NCBI GenBank assembly: GCA_019638185.1
Contig: JAHBUH010000008.1
Location: forward strand, 62,001 to 126,000
Length of the DNA stretch: 64,000 nt
Direction: 5' to 3'
Source of the DNA: Leadbetterella sp.
GTDB lineage: Bacteria > Bacteroidota > Bacteroidia > Cytophagales > Spirosomataceae
Below are positions 52,003 to 62,782 of the stretch, piece after piece; position 1 is the first letter of the stretch; each line of letters opens with the position of its first letter. The translations under genes were made by a program, and so were the position numbers. The notes below the pieces were generated by a model. It was not told where the DNA came from and made no database searches. It saw only the letters and a program-made list of their open reading frames with translations.

Positions 52003-54054
52003 ATGCGCTATACCGTTACCGCCGCTTTAATTTATGCCAATGGCCCCATTCATATCGGCCACCTGGCCGGATGCTATATTCCGGCGGATATTTTTGTACG
52101 CTTTCTCCGGTCAAAAGGCGAAGACGTGGCTTTTATCAGCGGTACGGATGAGCATGGCGTGCCTATTACCATCAAGGCCAAGAAGGAAGGCACTACACCG
52201 CAGGAAGTGGTAGATAAGTATTATTCCATCATCAAAAACTCTTTTGAAGATTTCGGGATCTCGTTTGATATCTATTCCCGCACCACTCGGCCCATTCACC
52301 ACGAGACCTCGCAGGAGTTTTTCCGGACCATGTACGACAAGGGGTATTTTGACGAAATAGCCACGGAGCAATATTTTGATGAAACCGCTAACCAGTTCCT
52401 GGCTGACCGGTATATTGTGGGAGAATGCCCTGTTTGTCATAACGAAGGCGCCTATGGCGACCAGTGTGAAAAGTGCGGATCATCGCTCTCTCCCACCGAG
52501 CTGATCAATCCCCGGTCCACCATTTCCGGATCCAAGCCGGTGATGAAGGAAACCAAAAACTGGTACCTGCCGCTGGATAAGATGCAGCCGGAAATAGAAA
52601 AGTATGTAAATTCCCATACGGAATGGAAGACGAACGTCTTCGGGCAGTGCCAGTCGTGGCTGAAGCAGGGCCTGCAGCCCCGGGCCATGACGCGCGACCT
52701 GGACTGGGGCGTAAAAGTACCCGTGGAAGGCGCAGACGGAAAAGTACTGTACGTGTGGTTTGATGCGCCCATCGGCTATATTTCCATGACCAAAGAGTGG
52801 GCAGAGCAAAACGGCAAAAACTGGGAAGACTACTGGAAAAGCCCGGACACGAAGCTCATTAATTTTATCGGGAAGGATAACATCGTTTTTCACTGCATTA
52901 TTTTCCCGGCCATGTGCATGGCGGAAGGGAGCTATATTTTAGCCGATAACGTGCCGGCCAATGAGTTCATGAACCTGGAGAACGATAAGATCTCCACCTC
53001 GCGCAACTGGGCCGTATGGCTGCACGAATACCTGGAGGAGTTTCCCGGCAAGCAGGACGTGCTGCGCTATGTGCTGACCGCCAATGCCCCGGAAACCAAG
53101 GATAACGATTTCACGTGGAAGGATTTCCAGACCAAGAATAACTCGGAGCTGGTGGGTATTTACGGGAATTTTGTGAACCGGGCCGTGGTGCTTACCCAAA
53201 AGTATTTTGAGGGCAGGATCCCGGAAAGAGGGCCCCTGGAAGTTATAGATACCGAAGCATTACAGACCTTAGCGGAGCTCCCGGCCCAGATAGCCGGATC
53301 GCTTCAGCACTATAAATTCAGGGAAGCACTGGCCGGGATGATGGAAGTGGCCCGCCTGGGGAACAAGTACCTGGCGGATACCGAGCCCTGGAAAGCCTGG
53401 AAGGAAAACCCGGAAAGGGTGGCTACCATCCTGAACATAGCGGCCCAGATCACGGCCACACTGGCCATTGTTTCGGAGGCTTTTCTCCCGTTTACGGCTA
53501 AAAAGCTCTATACACAGCTAAGCAGCGCCCGCTGGACCACCGCCGGTGATACACCTGTGTGGGCCGATGCCGGTAAGGCGGACCTGGTGCCGGCCGGTAC
53601 GGAGGTGCTGCAAAGCGAGCTCCTGTTTGAGAAGATCGAAGATGCAGCCATTGAGGCGCAGGTACAGAAATTATTAAATTCCAAGAAATTGAACGAGTTA
53701 GAAGGAAAGACGGTACCGGCATTGAAGCCGGTGATCCAGTTTGATGATTTTGCCCGGATGGATATCCGTATAGGCACTATCCTGGAAGCTGAACCTATGA
53801 AGAAAAGCAAGAAGCTGCTGAAGTTTTTAGTGGATGACGGCTTTGAAAAGAGAACCATCCTGAGCGGGATTGCCGAGCACTTCTCGCCCGAAGAAATGAT
53901 AGGCAGGCAGGTAACGTTTATTGCTAACCTGGCGCCGCGGGCCATGATGGGCGTGGAATCGCAGGGCATGATCCTGATGGCGGAAGATAAAGACGGCAGC
54001 CTCTCGCTGATCCAGCCGCACAAAGCGGTGTGGAGCGGGGCTACTGTAAACTAA
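52003..54054 (+). CDS. metG: Methionyl-tRNA synthetase
   Basis: MetG charges tRNA(Met) with methionine. It has 683 residues with the class-I HIGH motif in [15 protein letters not shown] and the KMSKS loop as KISTS in [12 protein letters not shown] zinc knuckle ([18 protein letters not shown]) and a C-terminal EMAP/Trbp111 tRNA-binding domain ([34 protein letters not shown]) follow. The domain order is that of the long bacterial form. The start at 52003 follows a -7 box. Confidence 0.97.
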   Translation: MRYTVTAALIYANGPIHIGHLAGCYIPADIFVRFLRSKGEDVAFISGTDEHGVPITIKAKKEGTTPQEVVDKYYSIIKNSFEDFGISFDIYSRTTRPIHHETSQEFFRTMYDKGYFDEIATEQYFDETANQFLADRYIVGECPVCHNEGAYGDQCEKCGSSLSPTELINPRSTISGSKPVMKETKNWYLPLDKMQPEIEKYVNSHTEWKTNVFGQCQSWLKQGLQPRAMTRDLDWGVKVPVEGADGKVLYVWFDAPIGYISMTKEWAEQNGKNWEDYWKSPDTKLINFIGKDNIVFHCIIFPAMCMAEGSYILADNVPANEFMNLENDKISTSRNWAVWLHEYLEEFPGKQDVLRYVLTANAPETKDNDFTWKDFQTKNNSELVGIYGNFVNRAVVLTQKYFEGRIPERGPLEVIDTEALQTLAELPAQIAGSLQHYKFREALAGMMEVARLGNKYLADTEPWKAWKENPERVATILNIAAQITATLAIVSEAFLPFTAKKLYTQLSSARWTTAGDTPVWADAGKADLVPAGTEVLQSELLFEKIEDAAIEAQVQKLLNSKKLNELEGKTVPALKPVIQFDDFARMDIRIGTILEAEPMKKSKKLLKFLVDDGFEKRTILSGIAEHFSPEEMIGRQVTFIANLAPRAMMGVESQGMILMAEDKDGSLSLIQPHKAVWSGATVN

Positions 54055-54101
54055 AGGCCCGGCCGCGCTTCTGCCCGTAAAGAGCATCAACCGAATAAAA
54101 A

Positions 54102-54869
54102 ATGCAGATAAAAGGAAACACTTTCTTCGTCACCGGCGGTGCCTCCGGCCTGGGTGAGGCTACCACCCGGATGATCGTGGAAAACGGTGGGAATGCCGTT
54201 ATCTCCGACATCAATGCTGACGCAGGAACCGCCCTGGAAAACGAACTGGGCAGCTCTGCCTTATTTGTAAAAACCGACATCACCCGTGAAGAGGACGTGC
54301 AAACCGCCCTGGATCGGGGTACGGCCCGCTTCGGGAGCATCCATGGCCTGGTCAACTGCGCCGGGCTGGGGCCGGCCATGCGGGTTCTCGGTAAAAGCGG
54401 CGTACATGACCTGGCCTTCTTTGAAAAGATCATCCGGGTAAACCTGGTGGGCAGCTTCAATACCCTGCGCCTGGCGGCCGATAAGATGCAGCATAATGCC
54501 CCCAATGAGGAAGGCGAAAGAGGCGTGATCATTAACACGGCATCGGTAGCGGCTTTTGAGGGGCAGATAGGCCAGGCGGCTTATTCCGCTTCCAAGGGGG
54601 GCATTGTGGCCATGACCCTGCCCATAGCACGGGAGCTGGCCCGCACGGGCATCCGGGTGATGGCCATAGCGCCGGGGATTTTTGAGACCCCGCTTTTAGC
54701 CGCCTACAGCCAGGAGGTGAGGGATTCCCTGGGGGCACAGGTACCGTTTCCGTCCCGGCTGGGGAAACCGGAAGAGTATGCCCGTCTGGTAAAGCACATC
54801 GTGGAAAACCCCATGCTGAACGGGGAGGTGATCCGCCTGGACGGCGCCATCCGTATGGCGGCGAAGTAG
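54102..54869 (+). CDS. SDR-family dehydrogenase, HSD10/3-hydroxyacyl-CoA dehydrogenase-like
   Basis: The 255-residue short-chain dehydrogenase has the cofactor motif [15 protein letters not shown] with an acidic Asp after beta2 (ISDINAD), indicating NAD(H). The catalytic triad is Ser in [11 protein letters not shown], and Tyr and Lys in YSASKGG. The [15 protein letters not shown] and [10 protein letters not shown] stretches resemble type-2 3-hydroxyacyl-CoA dehydrogenases. It lies 47 bp after metG on the same strand and may be co-transcribed. The physiological substrate is probably a short hydroxyacyl-CoA. Confidence 0.88.
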   Translation: MQIKGNTFFVTGGASGLGEATTRMIVENGGNAVISDINADAGTALENELGSSALFVKTDITREEDVQTALDRGTARFGSIHGLVNCAGLGPAMRVLGKSGVHDLAFFEKIIRVNLVGSFNTLRLAADKMQHNAPNEEGERGVIINTASVAAFEGQIGQAAYSASKGGIVAMTLPIARELARTGIRVMAIAPGIFETPLLAAYSQEVRDSLGAQVPFPSRLGKPEEYARLVKHIVENPMLNGEVIRLDGAIRMAAK

Positions 54870-54971
54870 AAATTTTACACCTGCTTTGCGCTTTATTCAG
54901 GATTTGATTAAGAATAATTGGAATCTATTAGCGTTAAAGTTTTATCTTTAAAGCATAAGCGTCGGTCATTC

Positions 54972-57836
54972 ATGAAGAAAAATTACTTCCTTTTCTTTCT
55001 CCTGCTCCTGAGCCCCCTACTAACCCGGGCCACACACATCCGGGCCGGTGAAATCACGGCTACCCGGATCTCCGGTACGCAGCTGACTTACCGGATAACG
55101 CTGATTACCTATACGGATGAAATATACGGCAAGGCCGCTAACGATCAGCAGCCTACGGTAGACTTTAACTTCGGATTTTCTACTAACCGGGTGGAGAAAC
55201 TCTCCGCCCGCCGGAAAGAACGGGTGATGATTAACCGTGCCACGGCCCGTAACGTGTATGATACCACGTATACGTTTCCTGCGCCGGGGTATTATACCAT
55301 TGGTGTGAGTATCGTTAACCGGAATGATAATACCATTAACCTTCCTGCCCCTACGGGTTCGCAAAGTATCAGCTTTTATGTACAGACCTCTATCCTGATC
55401 AATGCTAACGTAGGTTATAACAGCACTCCCCATCTTTTAAATATCCCCATCGATTCTGCTGCGGTAGGTCAGAAATTTATTCACAATCCCGGGGCGTATG
55501 ATATTGACGGTGATTCCCTTTCCTATAAGCTGACCATCCCCCGGAAAGACCAGGTGGCGCTGGGCACAGGGACCCCTACCGGCCTGGGCGTATTTATCCC
55601 GGAGTACCTGGAGCCGAATACGGTGGGCCCGAGCCCCGTGCTGAACCAGGCGGGTACCGGCCCGGCCACATTTACCATTAATCCCCGAACCGGCGACCTG
55701 GTCTGGGATGCTCCCCGCGAAGCGGGTCAGTACAATATCGCTTTTGTCATAGAGGAATGGCGGAAGGGCTATGATGGCGGGTATGTAAAAATCGGGGAGA
55801 TTGTGCGGGATATGCAGATCATAGTGGTGGAAACCGAGAATGTGGCGCCCGTGCTGACCTTACCCCCCGATATCTGTGTGGAAGCCGGGGAAAAAATAGA
55901 GTTCCAGGTAACGGGTGAAGACGGCAATATCACCCAGAAGCTCACCCTGAGCAGCTCGGGTGGCGTATATAACCTGGATCCGGCCGGCAGGCCTTTCCCG
56001 TATGTTGCGCCTCAGCCGGCCAAGTTTTCCAGCACACCCTCTGTAGGAAAAGTAGCGGGGCGGTTTGAATGGCAGACTAACTGCCAGCATGCCCGTGAAC
56101 AGACGTATAATGTGGTGTTTAAAGTAGAAGACAGCCCGGGGAGGTTCAATAACTCCCTGGTAGACCTTAAAACACTGAATATCCGGGTGCTGCCACCCCG
56201 ACCCAAGGCCCTGGTGGCGGAAAGGGCTGCCAATGGCAACCGCCTCACCTGGAACCGGCTTACGGCATGCGGGGATAAAGGCAAGATCCTGGTGTACCGG
56301 AAAAGCGGCTGCAGCGGTCTTAACCCCGGCGCCTGTACCTCCGGGATGCCGGCCGGCTGGGGCTACCAGCTGATCGGGGAGGTGACGGTGCAGGACACCA
56401 CCTTCCTGGATCCCAATGCTGCGGAAGGCGAAATCTACAGCTACCGGCTGATCACCGAAATAGCGGAAAATAACTTTATCAATATCCGGAGCGCGCCTTC
56501 GGTAGAGTTCTGTATCGGGTCTGATGTGAAGCCGGGCACCAGTGTGATCACCCGGGTTTCCGTAACCGAAACCTCTGCCACGGCCGGGAAAATAGAAGTG
56601 AAGTGGTCACTGCCGCTGAATGTGGACCTCAGCACCCTTCCCGCTGAGCGCGTGTATAAGCTTTACCGCGCCGAAGGAATAGGAGGAGAAAGCTTTTCAC
56701 TGATCCATACCCGGAGCACGAATTTTACGGATACTACTGACACCTATTTCCTGGATCAGAACCTGAATACGGAACAAAAGGTGTACCGGTATAAAGTGGA
56801 GATCTACACGGAAGGCACCAAACTGAGAGGTTCCTCGCACCCGGCCTCTTCGGTATTCCTGTCTTCCAAAACGGCCAGTAAGTCTGTACCGCTGACCTGG
56901 GAAGCCAATACTCCCTGGAGCAATGAAAAGCAGACCCATTATATTTACCGCCAGGGGCCCGATGACCGGTTTAACCTGATTCATAAGGTGGCGGTTACGG
57001 ATGTCAATTCCTTTACTTTTACCGATACGGGGGCTGATACGGAAAAGGCGGACGGCGATATAAGCACTGAACTGCTGAATGGGGAGACCTACTGCTACCG
57101 GGTTTTAACGCGGGGGGAATACGAAGCGTTTACCCAGCTGGGAATCCTTCCTAACTTTTCCCAGGTAAAATGTGCTACGCCCCAGGATCAGTCGCCCCCA
57201 TGCACCCCGCAGATCAATCTCTCGGGAGCCATTACCTGTGAGCAGCTTCAGAGCCGTGATTTCTGCGAGGAAAGCACTTTTATGAACACCATCACCTGGA
57301 CCACCCCTGCCGATCAGGGCGGCGCCCCCTGCCGGAATGATATTGTCAGCTACAATATTTATTTTGCCCGGTATGAGCTGACGGAGCCTACCCTGCTGGC
57401 TAACCTCCAGGCGTCGGGATTAAATACGTTTACGCACCGGAAGAACCGAACGGAGGGTTTTGCCGGCTGTTATTATGTGCAGGCTATTAACTCCCTGGGG
57501 CTGCAGAGCGGGCTCAGCAATAAGGTCTGTTTTGACAATTGCGACAAGCTCTCCTTTCCGAACGTATTCTCACCGAACGGCGACGGGAAGAACGATACCT
57601 TCACGCCCATGAATTGCCCGGCGTTTATCAAAGAAGCCAAAATGGAAATTTACGGCGCCCACGGGCAGCGGGTGAGAACCCTGACCTCGGGCACTATTGA
57701 GTGGGACGGCAAGGATAACAACGGCCGGGAACTGGCATCAGGAACGTACTATTATGTAATTACCGTGAATTTCGAGCGGCTGGAGCCGGCCGGAAGTACG
57801 AAGGAGTACAAGGGCTACGTTACGATGATCCGGTAA
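54972..57836 (+). CDS. Large secreted protein with type B T9SS sorting domain (CHU_C)
   Basis: The 954-residue protein starts at ATG 54972 with a signal peptide (MKKNYFLFFLLLLSPLLTRA). Immunoglobulin/fibronectin-type segments follow, and a C-terminal gliding-motility-associated domain (FPNVFSPNGDGKNDTF, YVTMIR end) directs secretion and cell-surface attachment through the type IX system. HIRAGEITATRISGTQLTYRI at the start is the opening of a widespread Bacteroidota exported family; many members are adhesin-like. Function is unknown. PorT at 37216 shows that a T9SS is likely encoded in the genome. Cysteines are frequent in the C-terminal half. Confidence 0.88.
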   Translation: MKKNYFLFFLLLLSPLLTRATHIRAGEITATRISGTQLTYRITLITYTDEIYGKAANDQQPTVDFNFGFSTNRVEKLSARRKERVMINRATARNVYDTTYTFPAPGYYTIGVSIVNRNDNTINLPAPTGSQSISFYVQTSILINANVGYNSTPHLLNIPIDSAAVGQKFIHNPGAYDIDGDSLSYKLTIPRKDQVALGTGTPTGLGVFIPEYLEPNTVGPSPVLNQAGTGPATFTINPRTGDLVWDAPREAGQYNIAFVIEEWRKGYDGGYVKIGEIVRDMQIIVVETENVAPVLTLPPDICVEAGEKIEFQVTGEDGNITQKLTLSSSGGVYNLDPAGRPFPYVAPQPAKFSSTPSVGKVAGRFEWQTNCQHAREQTYNVVFKVEDSPGRFNNSLVDLKTLNIRVLPPRPKALVAERAANGNRLTWNRLTACGDKGKILVYRKSGCSGLNPGACTSGMPAGWGYQLIGEVTVQDTTFLDPNAAEGEIYSYRLITEIAENNFINIRSAPSVEFCIGSDVKPGTSVITRVSVTETSATAGKIEVKWSLPLNVDLSTLPAERVYKLYRAEGIGGESFSLIHTRSTNFTDTTDTYFLDQNLNTEQKVYRYKVEIYTEGTKLRGSSHPASSVFLSSKTASKSVPLTWEANTPWSNEKQTHYIYRQGPDDRFNLIHKVAVTDVNSFTFTDTGADTEKADGDISTELLNGETYCYRVLTRGEYEAFTQLGILPNFSQVKCATPQDQSPPCTPQINLSGAITCEQLQSRDFCEESTFMNTITWTTPADQGGAPCRNDIVSYNIYFARYELTEPTLLANLQASGLNTFTHRKNRTEGFAGCYYVQAINSLGLQSGLSNKVCFDNCDKLSFPNVFSPNGDGKNDTFTPMNCPAFIKEAKMEIYGAHGQRVRTLTSGTIEWDGKDNNGRELASGTYYYVITVNFERLEPAGSTKEYKGYVTMIR

Positions 57837-57845
57837 CCGGGAAAC

Positions 57846-59603
57846 CTACCGTACCCCGTGCATCAGTTTCTTAATGGCCGGACGGGTAATTACCGCCAGG
57901 ACGGCCGCGCCAAAGGCTACGGAAGCCAGCATCCAGAAGAAATAGCTGATGCCTTTCTCGTCCGCCACGCGGTCTATGCTTTCCCCGAATTTAGCGGCGG
58001 CTTTCATGCCGATAGCAATGGCCAGGTACCAGATACCAAACATCACGGCGATCATCCGGGCGGGCACCAGCTTACTCACATAAGAGAGGCCCACCGGTGA
58101 GATACAAAGCTCGCCCATGGTAAAGAAAAGATACACCAGGATCAGCCAGATCATACTTACGGAGGCGGTTCTGGCGCCTACTTCTATGGAGCCGGCACCG
58201 AAAGCGATGCACGCCGCACCGATGGACAGCAGGAGCATGCCCAGCCCGTACTTGTAGTTGGCCGGCGGGTTAAGCTTACTATCCCACAGCTTGGTAAAGA
58301 GCGGTGCCAGGCTGATCACAAACAGGGAATTCAGCGTACTGAACCACGAGGCCGGTACTTCCAGCGCTTCCTGTGCAAACTGGTTTTTCAGCATCCAGAT
58401 GGCTATGCCCCAGACAATGACAAAGCTGAAGCCGAGGATCACATTGGCGAAGGGATAGTGTTTGAAAGTTTGTCCGAAAAGCTTAAGCAGCACCCAGGTA
58501 ATAATTCCCAGCGGAATAAGCGTGAGGGAGGCGTTAGCCAGCTTAAAAATAAGCCCGGCGTTTCCTTCCAGGATACGGTTAGTGTAGTCCCGGGCAAAGA
58601 TGGTAAGGGTACCCGGCGCCTGTTCAAAGATGGCCCAGAAGAAGGCGGCTACAAAAGCGAAAAAGGTCACGGCGATCATGCGGTCACGGGTCACGCGCGA
58701 GTATTTCGGTATCCGGATAAAAAGTAAAACCAGGAAAAGAATCACGGCCAGTAGAATGGTGAAGTTATTCCCCGAAAGTCCCAGCAGGCTAAAATTAAAG
58801 ATATCTACCGCGCCCCCCGATATGATCTTGACCGGCTCAAAGATGATCCACAAAAGCCCCAGGGTCACCATGATACCGATCAGCACCATCTGGCCGGTGG
58901 TAAACGGATTCCGCCGGTCTTCATCCTCCACCGTTTCTATCACCCCTGCCGTGGCCTTTTTAGGCTTAAGGCCGATATTCCCGAAGATGTCTTGCGAAAG
59001 CCAGAACTGGACCAGGCCGAAAAACATAAAAATACCGGCCAGGCCAAAACCCAGGCTCCAGCCCACCTGTTCGCCCAGGTAGCCGCAGAGCAGGATTCCG
59101 AAGAAGGAACCGGAGTTTACGCCCATGTAGAAAATGGTATAGGCCCCGTCTTTCTTTTCGGGGTGGTCTTTGTAAATCTCGGAAAGGATGGAGGTCATGT
59201 TCGGTTTGAAGAAACCGTTACCGAAAACCAGCAGGATAAGGCCGAGGTAGGTAAAAAACGGTGTTTCAGCCGCCATGGAGGCGTGGCCCAGGGTCATGAG
59301 GGCAGCCCCTACCACCACCGCCAGCCGATAACCGATGATGTTATCAGCAAAATAGCCTCCCAACATGGTGGAAAGATAAACCAGGCCCACATAGGAGCCG
59401 AAAAGCGCCATGGCCTGCTCCCGGCTCCAGTCCCAGCCGCCATCTGCCACGGTAGAGGTCAGGAACAGCACCAGCAGTGCGCGCATGCCGTAGAAGGAAA
59501 AGCGCTCCCACATTTCCGTGAAAAACAAGACAAACAGGCCGGAAGGGTGGCCTAAAACTTTCGATTTAAAGAAGTCAGGGTTACTATCAGTGGGTAGACT
59601 CAT
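57846..59603 (-). CDS. POT/PTR family peptide:H+ symporter
   Basis: The 585-residue transporter has about 14 transmembrane helices and POT motifs EMWERFSFYGMRALLVLFL (ExxER, proton coupling) and FFKPNMTSILSEIY. It is longer than E. coli Dtp proteins by an inter-helix insertion (GLKPKKATAGVIETVEDED). It imports di- and tripeptides with protons. It converges with the T9SS cargo gene (9-bp gap) and has its own -7 box. A secreted-protease context would fit peptide uptake, but none is adjacent. Confidence 0.93.
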   Translation of the reverse strand: MSLPTDSNPDFFKSKVLGHPSGLFVLFFTEMWERFSFYGMRALLVLFLTSTVADGGWDWSREQAMALFGSYVGLVYLSTMLGGYFADNIIGYRLAVVVGAALMTLGHASMAAETPFFTYLGLILLVFGNGFFKPNMTSILSEIYKDHPEKKDGAYTIFYMGVNSGSFFGILLCGYLGEQVGWSLGFGLAGIFMFFGLVQFWLSQDIFGNIGLKPKKATAGVIETVEDEDRRNPFTTGQMVLIGIMVTLGLLWIIFEPVKIISGGAVDIFNFSLLGLSGNNFTILLAVILFLVLLFIRIPKYSRVTRDRMIAVTFFAFVAAFFWAIFEQAPGTLTIFARDYTNRILEGNAGLIFKLANASLTLIPLGIITWVLLKLFGQTFKHYPFANVILGFSFVIVWGIAIWMLKNQFAQEALEVPASWFSTLNSLFVISLAPLFTKLWDSKLNPPANYKYGLGMLLLSIGAACIAFGAGSIEVGARTASVSMIWLILVYLFFTMGELCISPVGLSYVSKLVPARMIAVMFGIWYLAIAIGMKAAAKFGESIDRVADEKGISYFFWMLASVAFGAAVLAVITRPAIKKLMHGVR

Positions 59604-59629
59604 AAGGAATTATCAGGTTAAACAGGAAA

Positions 59630-59637
59630 CAAAACTA
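59630..59637 (-). promoter_or_regulatory. -7 element of the peptide transporter
   Basis: The minus strand reads TAGTTTTG, a perfect TAnnTTTG, 26 bp before the ATG at 59603. It lies just beyond the terminator of the upstream gene. Confidence 0.5.
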
Positions 59638-59660
59638 TAAAAAAATGTGAATTATCCACC

Positions 59661-59720
59661 AAAAAGAGGGGGTTTCTTCGGGACTTGCATCAGCTAACCC
59701 GGAAGAAACCCCCTCTTTTT
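59661..59720 (-). terminator. Strong terminator after the TPR/thioredoxin gene
   Basis: AAAAAGAGGGGGTTTCTTC and GAAGAAACCCCCTCTTTTT form a perfect 19-bp stem extended by GGG/CCC across one bulge. It ends the gene at 59735 before the peptide transporter's promoter and would work in either direction. Confidence 0.92.
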
Positions 59721-59734
59721 GGATCTTTAAAATC

Positions 59735-61612
59735 TTATTCTGTCTTGGCGATATCGATCATCATGGAGAGCTCATCCACCAGTTTGTCGTCACTGCCGCC
59801 GAAACCGATAGAGGTAAAACGGATGTTGCCGTTCTTATCCACAATGAACTTGGTAGGGATACCGGTTACCCCGTAGGAGCCGATGACCTTATTGTCCAGG
59901 TCTAACAGCACATTGAAAGGATAGGCGCCTTTTTTAATGAATTCGGCCACTTCTTTCTTGATGTCTTTCACGTTTTCCCAGGCATTGATAAACACAAATT
60001 TCACATTCGGATCATCCTTGTATTTCTCCTGGGCTTTTTTCATTCCCGGGAAGGAGGCTATGCAGGGTCCGCACCAGGTGGCCCAGAAGTCCACGATCAC
60101 GGTTTTGCCTTTCAGTTCTTCCAGCTTCACTTCGGAGCCATCCAGGTTCAGCAGGGAAAATACCGGTGCGGGTTTGTTTTCCAGCTTTTTAGCCAGTTCT
60201 TCCCTCATTTTGCGTTTGGCTTCCATTTCCAGTGCGCTGATGTAATCGCCGAAACCCTCTTCTGATTTCTTTTCCTCTACGTAGACTTTTTTCAGGATGT
60301 CTTTGATCTCTGAAGTAGATTTCCCGTCTACCACGAATTTCTCCAGCTGGGGCTTGTATTCATTAGCCGGCAGTACCTTCTCGGCCAGCCGGGCATAGAT
60401 ACTGTTATACCCGGCGCTGGCGCCGTCTGTTACGGTAAAGGCGGCATCACGGGCAAACTTAAGCCCTTCTTCATACTTCCCGGATTTCAGCAGTACGGCC
60501 GCGTAGGTGTCGGCAAACATACCGTAGGTACTTTTCTTCTGCTTTATTTTCTTTTCTGACAGCTTGGCGGCTTCGGCCTTGTCCCATTCGCCTTTGGCGT
60601 GGGTAGTAGCAAATTTCCCGAATTCCTCCGCTTTTTCGAGGTTATTTCCGTCTTCATACATTTTCCACGCCGCGTTATTATAGAGCATAGATAGCTGGTC
60701 TTTATCCTCAAACGGCAGGGTGGTGATGGCATTTTGCAGTCCATCCCAGTCTTTAGCGGCAATGTAGGCACTCAGCAGGTTACTTTTCAGCATGGGAACA
60801 GACCCTTTCATGCCCTTGAAGTTCGGGCGGGTCTCTATGTTTTCCAGGAGCTGCGCATACATTTCCTTTTTCCTGGCCAGGTCTTTTTCATTCATATATT
60901 TGGTGATCATTTCCTGGGCCACCCACGTACCTTCGGGGAACCTGGCTTTTTTCTCCTCGTTCAGTGCTTTCTGGTTGTCGGCTTGCTTAACTATGCTGTA
61001 CAGCTGGGCCAGGTAATTATAATCGGCCTCGGTTTTCAGGCCGGCCTGCTTAACGGCATCTATTTCTCCCTGGATGAGGGCGGTACCTTTATCCTTGTCG
61101 TTAGCCAGTTTCATCCGGAGCACGCTTACTTTGGCGCCACGGTTATCCGGGTGGAACTGTACTTCCCGTTCCAGGGCGGCCAGCGCCCGTTCTTTATCGC
61201 TTTTGATGCCCGATTCTTCTCCATAGTACTGGTAGAAGTACGATTTGGCCAGGTTGGCGTTTTTGCGCGGTTTATTATCCTGGTATAACTCTATGGTATA
61301 GCCGTTCCCCTGGTTATTGTCGATAGCGCCGCCGGCCGTAACGGTAAAGTAAACTAAGGTGGCCGAGGTATCGGTCTTAAAGGTGGCCGTATATTTTCCA
61401 GAGGCCCGCTTAGCCTGGAAATTCAGGTCTTCCGGCATCATGCCCCGGAATTCCGCACCGGAGATCTTCACCGGCACCACGGCAGTAGGCTGGTAGGTGA
61501 TGGTGATCGCTTCACCCGGCTTAGGCTTTTCCGGCGAAAATTTCAATACGCCCTGGGCTAAGGCCGGGAAAGAAAGCAAAGCCGCAATGGCTGTAATAAA
61601 AATATTTTTCAT
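59735..61612 (-). CDS. TlpA-like thioredoxin-domain protein with long TPR region
   Basis: From the ATG at 61612 this exported protein has 625 residues: signal (MKNIFITAIAALLSFPALAQ), an N-terminal Ig-like fold (residues ~20-110), a tetratricopeptide-like helical middle (~140-480, with repeats such as EEGLKFARDAAF), and a C-terminal TlpA/ResA-type thioredoxin with FWATWCGPCIASFPGMK. The WCGPC motif is intact. Such proteins reduce periplasmic disulfides or assist protein maturation. The long TPR adapter suggests partner binding. It has its own terminator and is transcribed alone. Confidence 0.88.
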   Translation of the reverse strand: MKNIFITAIAALLSFPALAQGVLKFSPEKPKPGEAITITYQPTAVVPVKISGAEFRGMMPEDLNFQAKRASGKYTATFKTDTSATLVYFTVTAGGAIDNNQGNGYTIELYQDNKPRKNANLAKSYFYQYYGEESGIKSDKERALAALEREVQFHPDNRGAKVSVLRMKLANDKDKGTALIQGEIDAVKQAGLKTEADYNYLAQLYSIVKQADNQKALNEEKKARFPEGTWVAQEMITKYMNEKDLARKKEMYAQLLENIETRPNFKGMKGSVPMLKSNLLSAYIAAKDWDGLQNAITTLPFEDKDQLSMLYNNAAWKMYEDGNNLEKAEEFGKFATTHAKGEWDKAEAAKLSEKKIKQKKSTYGMFADTYAAVLLKSGKYEEGLKFARDAAFTVTDGASAGYNSIYARLAEKVLPANEYKPQLEKFVVDGKSTSEIKDILKKVYVEEKKSEEGFGDYISALEMEAKRKMREELAKKLENKPAPVFSLLNLDGSEVKLEELKGKTVIVDFWATWCGPCIASFPGMKKAQEKYKDDPNVKFVFINAWENVKDIKKEVAEFIKKGAYPFNVLLDLDNKVIGSYGVTGIPTKFIVDKNGNIRFTSIGFGGSDDKLVDELSMMIDIAKTE

Positions 61613-61723
61613 TGGATTGGAGTTTTCATTGAGCAATAAAATTACGAAACGATTTCAAAAAACCAAGCTACCAACTATTTTTTTAGGTGTTTGTTGCGCA
61701 AAATATTGCCTTAAAAATAAAAA

Positions 61724-61745
61724 TCCGGGCAGAATCCTGCCCGGA
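61724..61745 (-). terminator. Terminator of the sigma/anti-sigma/DUF4097 operon
   Basis: TCCGGGCAG and CTGCCCGGA form a perfect 9-bp stem around AATC, with a T-rich tract on the minus strand, 26 bp after the DUF4097 stop. Confidence 0.88.
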
Positions 61746-61771
61746 AAAATGGTTTTTAAAACGGTCCCTTC

Positions 61772-62773
61772 TTATTTCTTTTTCAGGTAAACATTTCCGC
61801 TCCGGCTGGAGATGCTTACATATACGCCGCCGTCATTAATTACATAATCGTAACGGTCCAGGTTTCTCCTTTTGGCTGCTGATACTGATGCCAGCGCAAA
61901 TCTATCGGACAGGTTTCCTTTCTGGCTGTTTATGGATATGGCTCCCGCTTCCATGTAATACCCCCCCTGTGCTGAACTCCTCACCCTTGCCGGGGCATTA
62001 GCCGAACCCACCACAGTTACCGGTTCCAGCGATGCATTGGTATTGTTAGCCACCGCTTTCAGGTCAAAATCCGTATAGACATTTCCACGTTCCGCGCTCA
62101 TTTTGAGGTTAGCTTTGGTATTCGCCGGCAGCAGCACTTCCAGTTCTCCATCGGTATTGATAGAGGTGATTTTCTCCTGGTCCAGTTTGGCAAACTCCAC
62201 CCGGGTGGTTCCGCCGAACGAGTTACTGGCAATCACATTCCCCGAGAGCCCGGAGATATCCAGGTTACAGCCGGAACAGTTGACATCCAGTTCGCCTTGA
62301 AAAGACTGGATCTTCAGCACTCCGCCCCTTCCCCAGAAGCCATCGGTGTTTTCCCGGAAGCGGGTGGTGAGGCCATGAGGCACTTTCACCACGTAGTTTT
62401 TAAAGAGCCGGTTGGTATTGGGAATGTGAATACTCAGGATCCTGACGTCCTCCTCTTTTTCTTCCCCTTTCTCATTAATGGAGGTTACCATTTTAGTGGT
62501 TACTTCTTCTACCGTGGCGGAAATCCCGGTATTATCCAGCCCCCCGGCGGTTACCATCCGCAGCCCGGCTGCTTTTTCCGGAACTTTCCCTTCTCCGCCT
62601 TCCGCTTCAATGACCACACTGGTGCCGGCATAGCCTTCTATGATCAGGCCGGAGGACGGCCCGGTGATATTGACCACCCCTTTAAAATTTTTTACTTCAT
62701 ACTGCTTCTTTTCCTGGGCGTTGGAAAAGTGAGCGGCTACCAGAGCCCATGATACCAGGATTAACTTTTTCAT
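61772..62773 (-). CDS. DUF4097 exported beta-helix-like protein
   Basis: This 333-residue protein has a signal (MKKLILVSWALVAAHFSNAQ) and the repetitive beta-strand pattern of DUF4097/DUF4098 (INITGPSSGLIIEGY-like, LDVNCSGCNLDISGLSGNV, SINSQKGNLSD, VYVSISSRSGNVYLKKK). The repeated SG-N-V motifs suggest a right-handed beta-helix. It lies 9 bp after the anti-sigma/HEAT gene in one operon and would be secreted or periplasmic. No biochemical function is established for the family. Confidence 0.85.
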   Translation of the reverse strand: MKKLILVSWALVAAHFSNAQEKKQYEVKNFKGVVNITGPSSGLIIEGYAGTSVVIEAEGGEGKVPEKAAGLRMVTAGGLDNTGISATVEEVTTKMVTSINEKGEEKEEDVRILSIHIPNTNRLFKNYVVKVPHGLTTRFRENTDGFWGRGGVLKIQSFQGELDVNCSGCNLDISGLSGNVIASNSFGGTTRVEFAKLDQEKITSINTDGELEVLLPANTKANLKMSAERGNVYTDFDLKAVANNTNASLEPVTVVGSANAPARVRSSAQGGYYMEAGAISINSQKGNLSDRFALASVSAAKRRNLDRYDYVINDGGVYVSISSRSGNVYLKKK

Positions 62774-62782
62774 AATTTTTTT

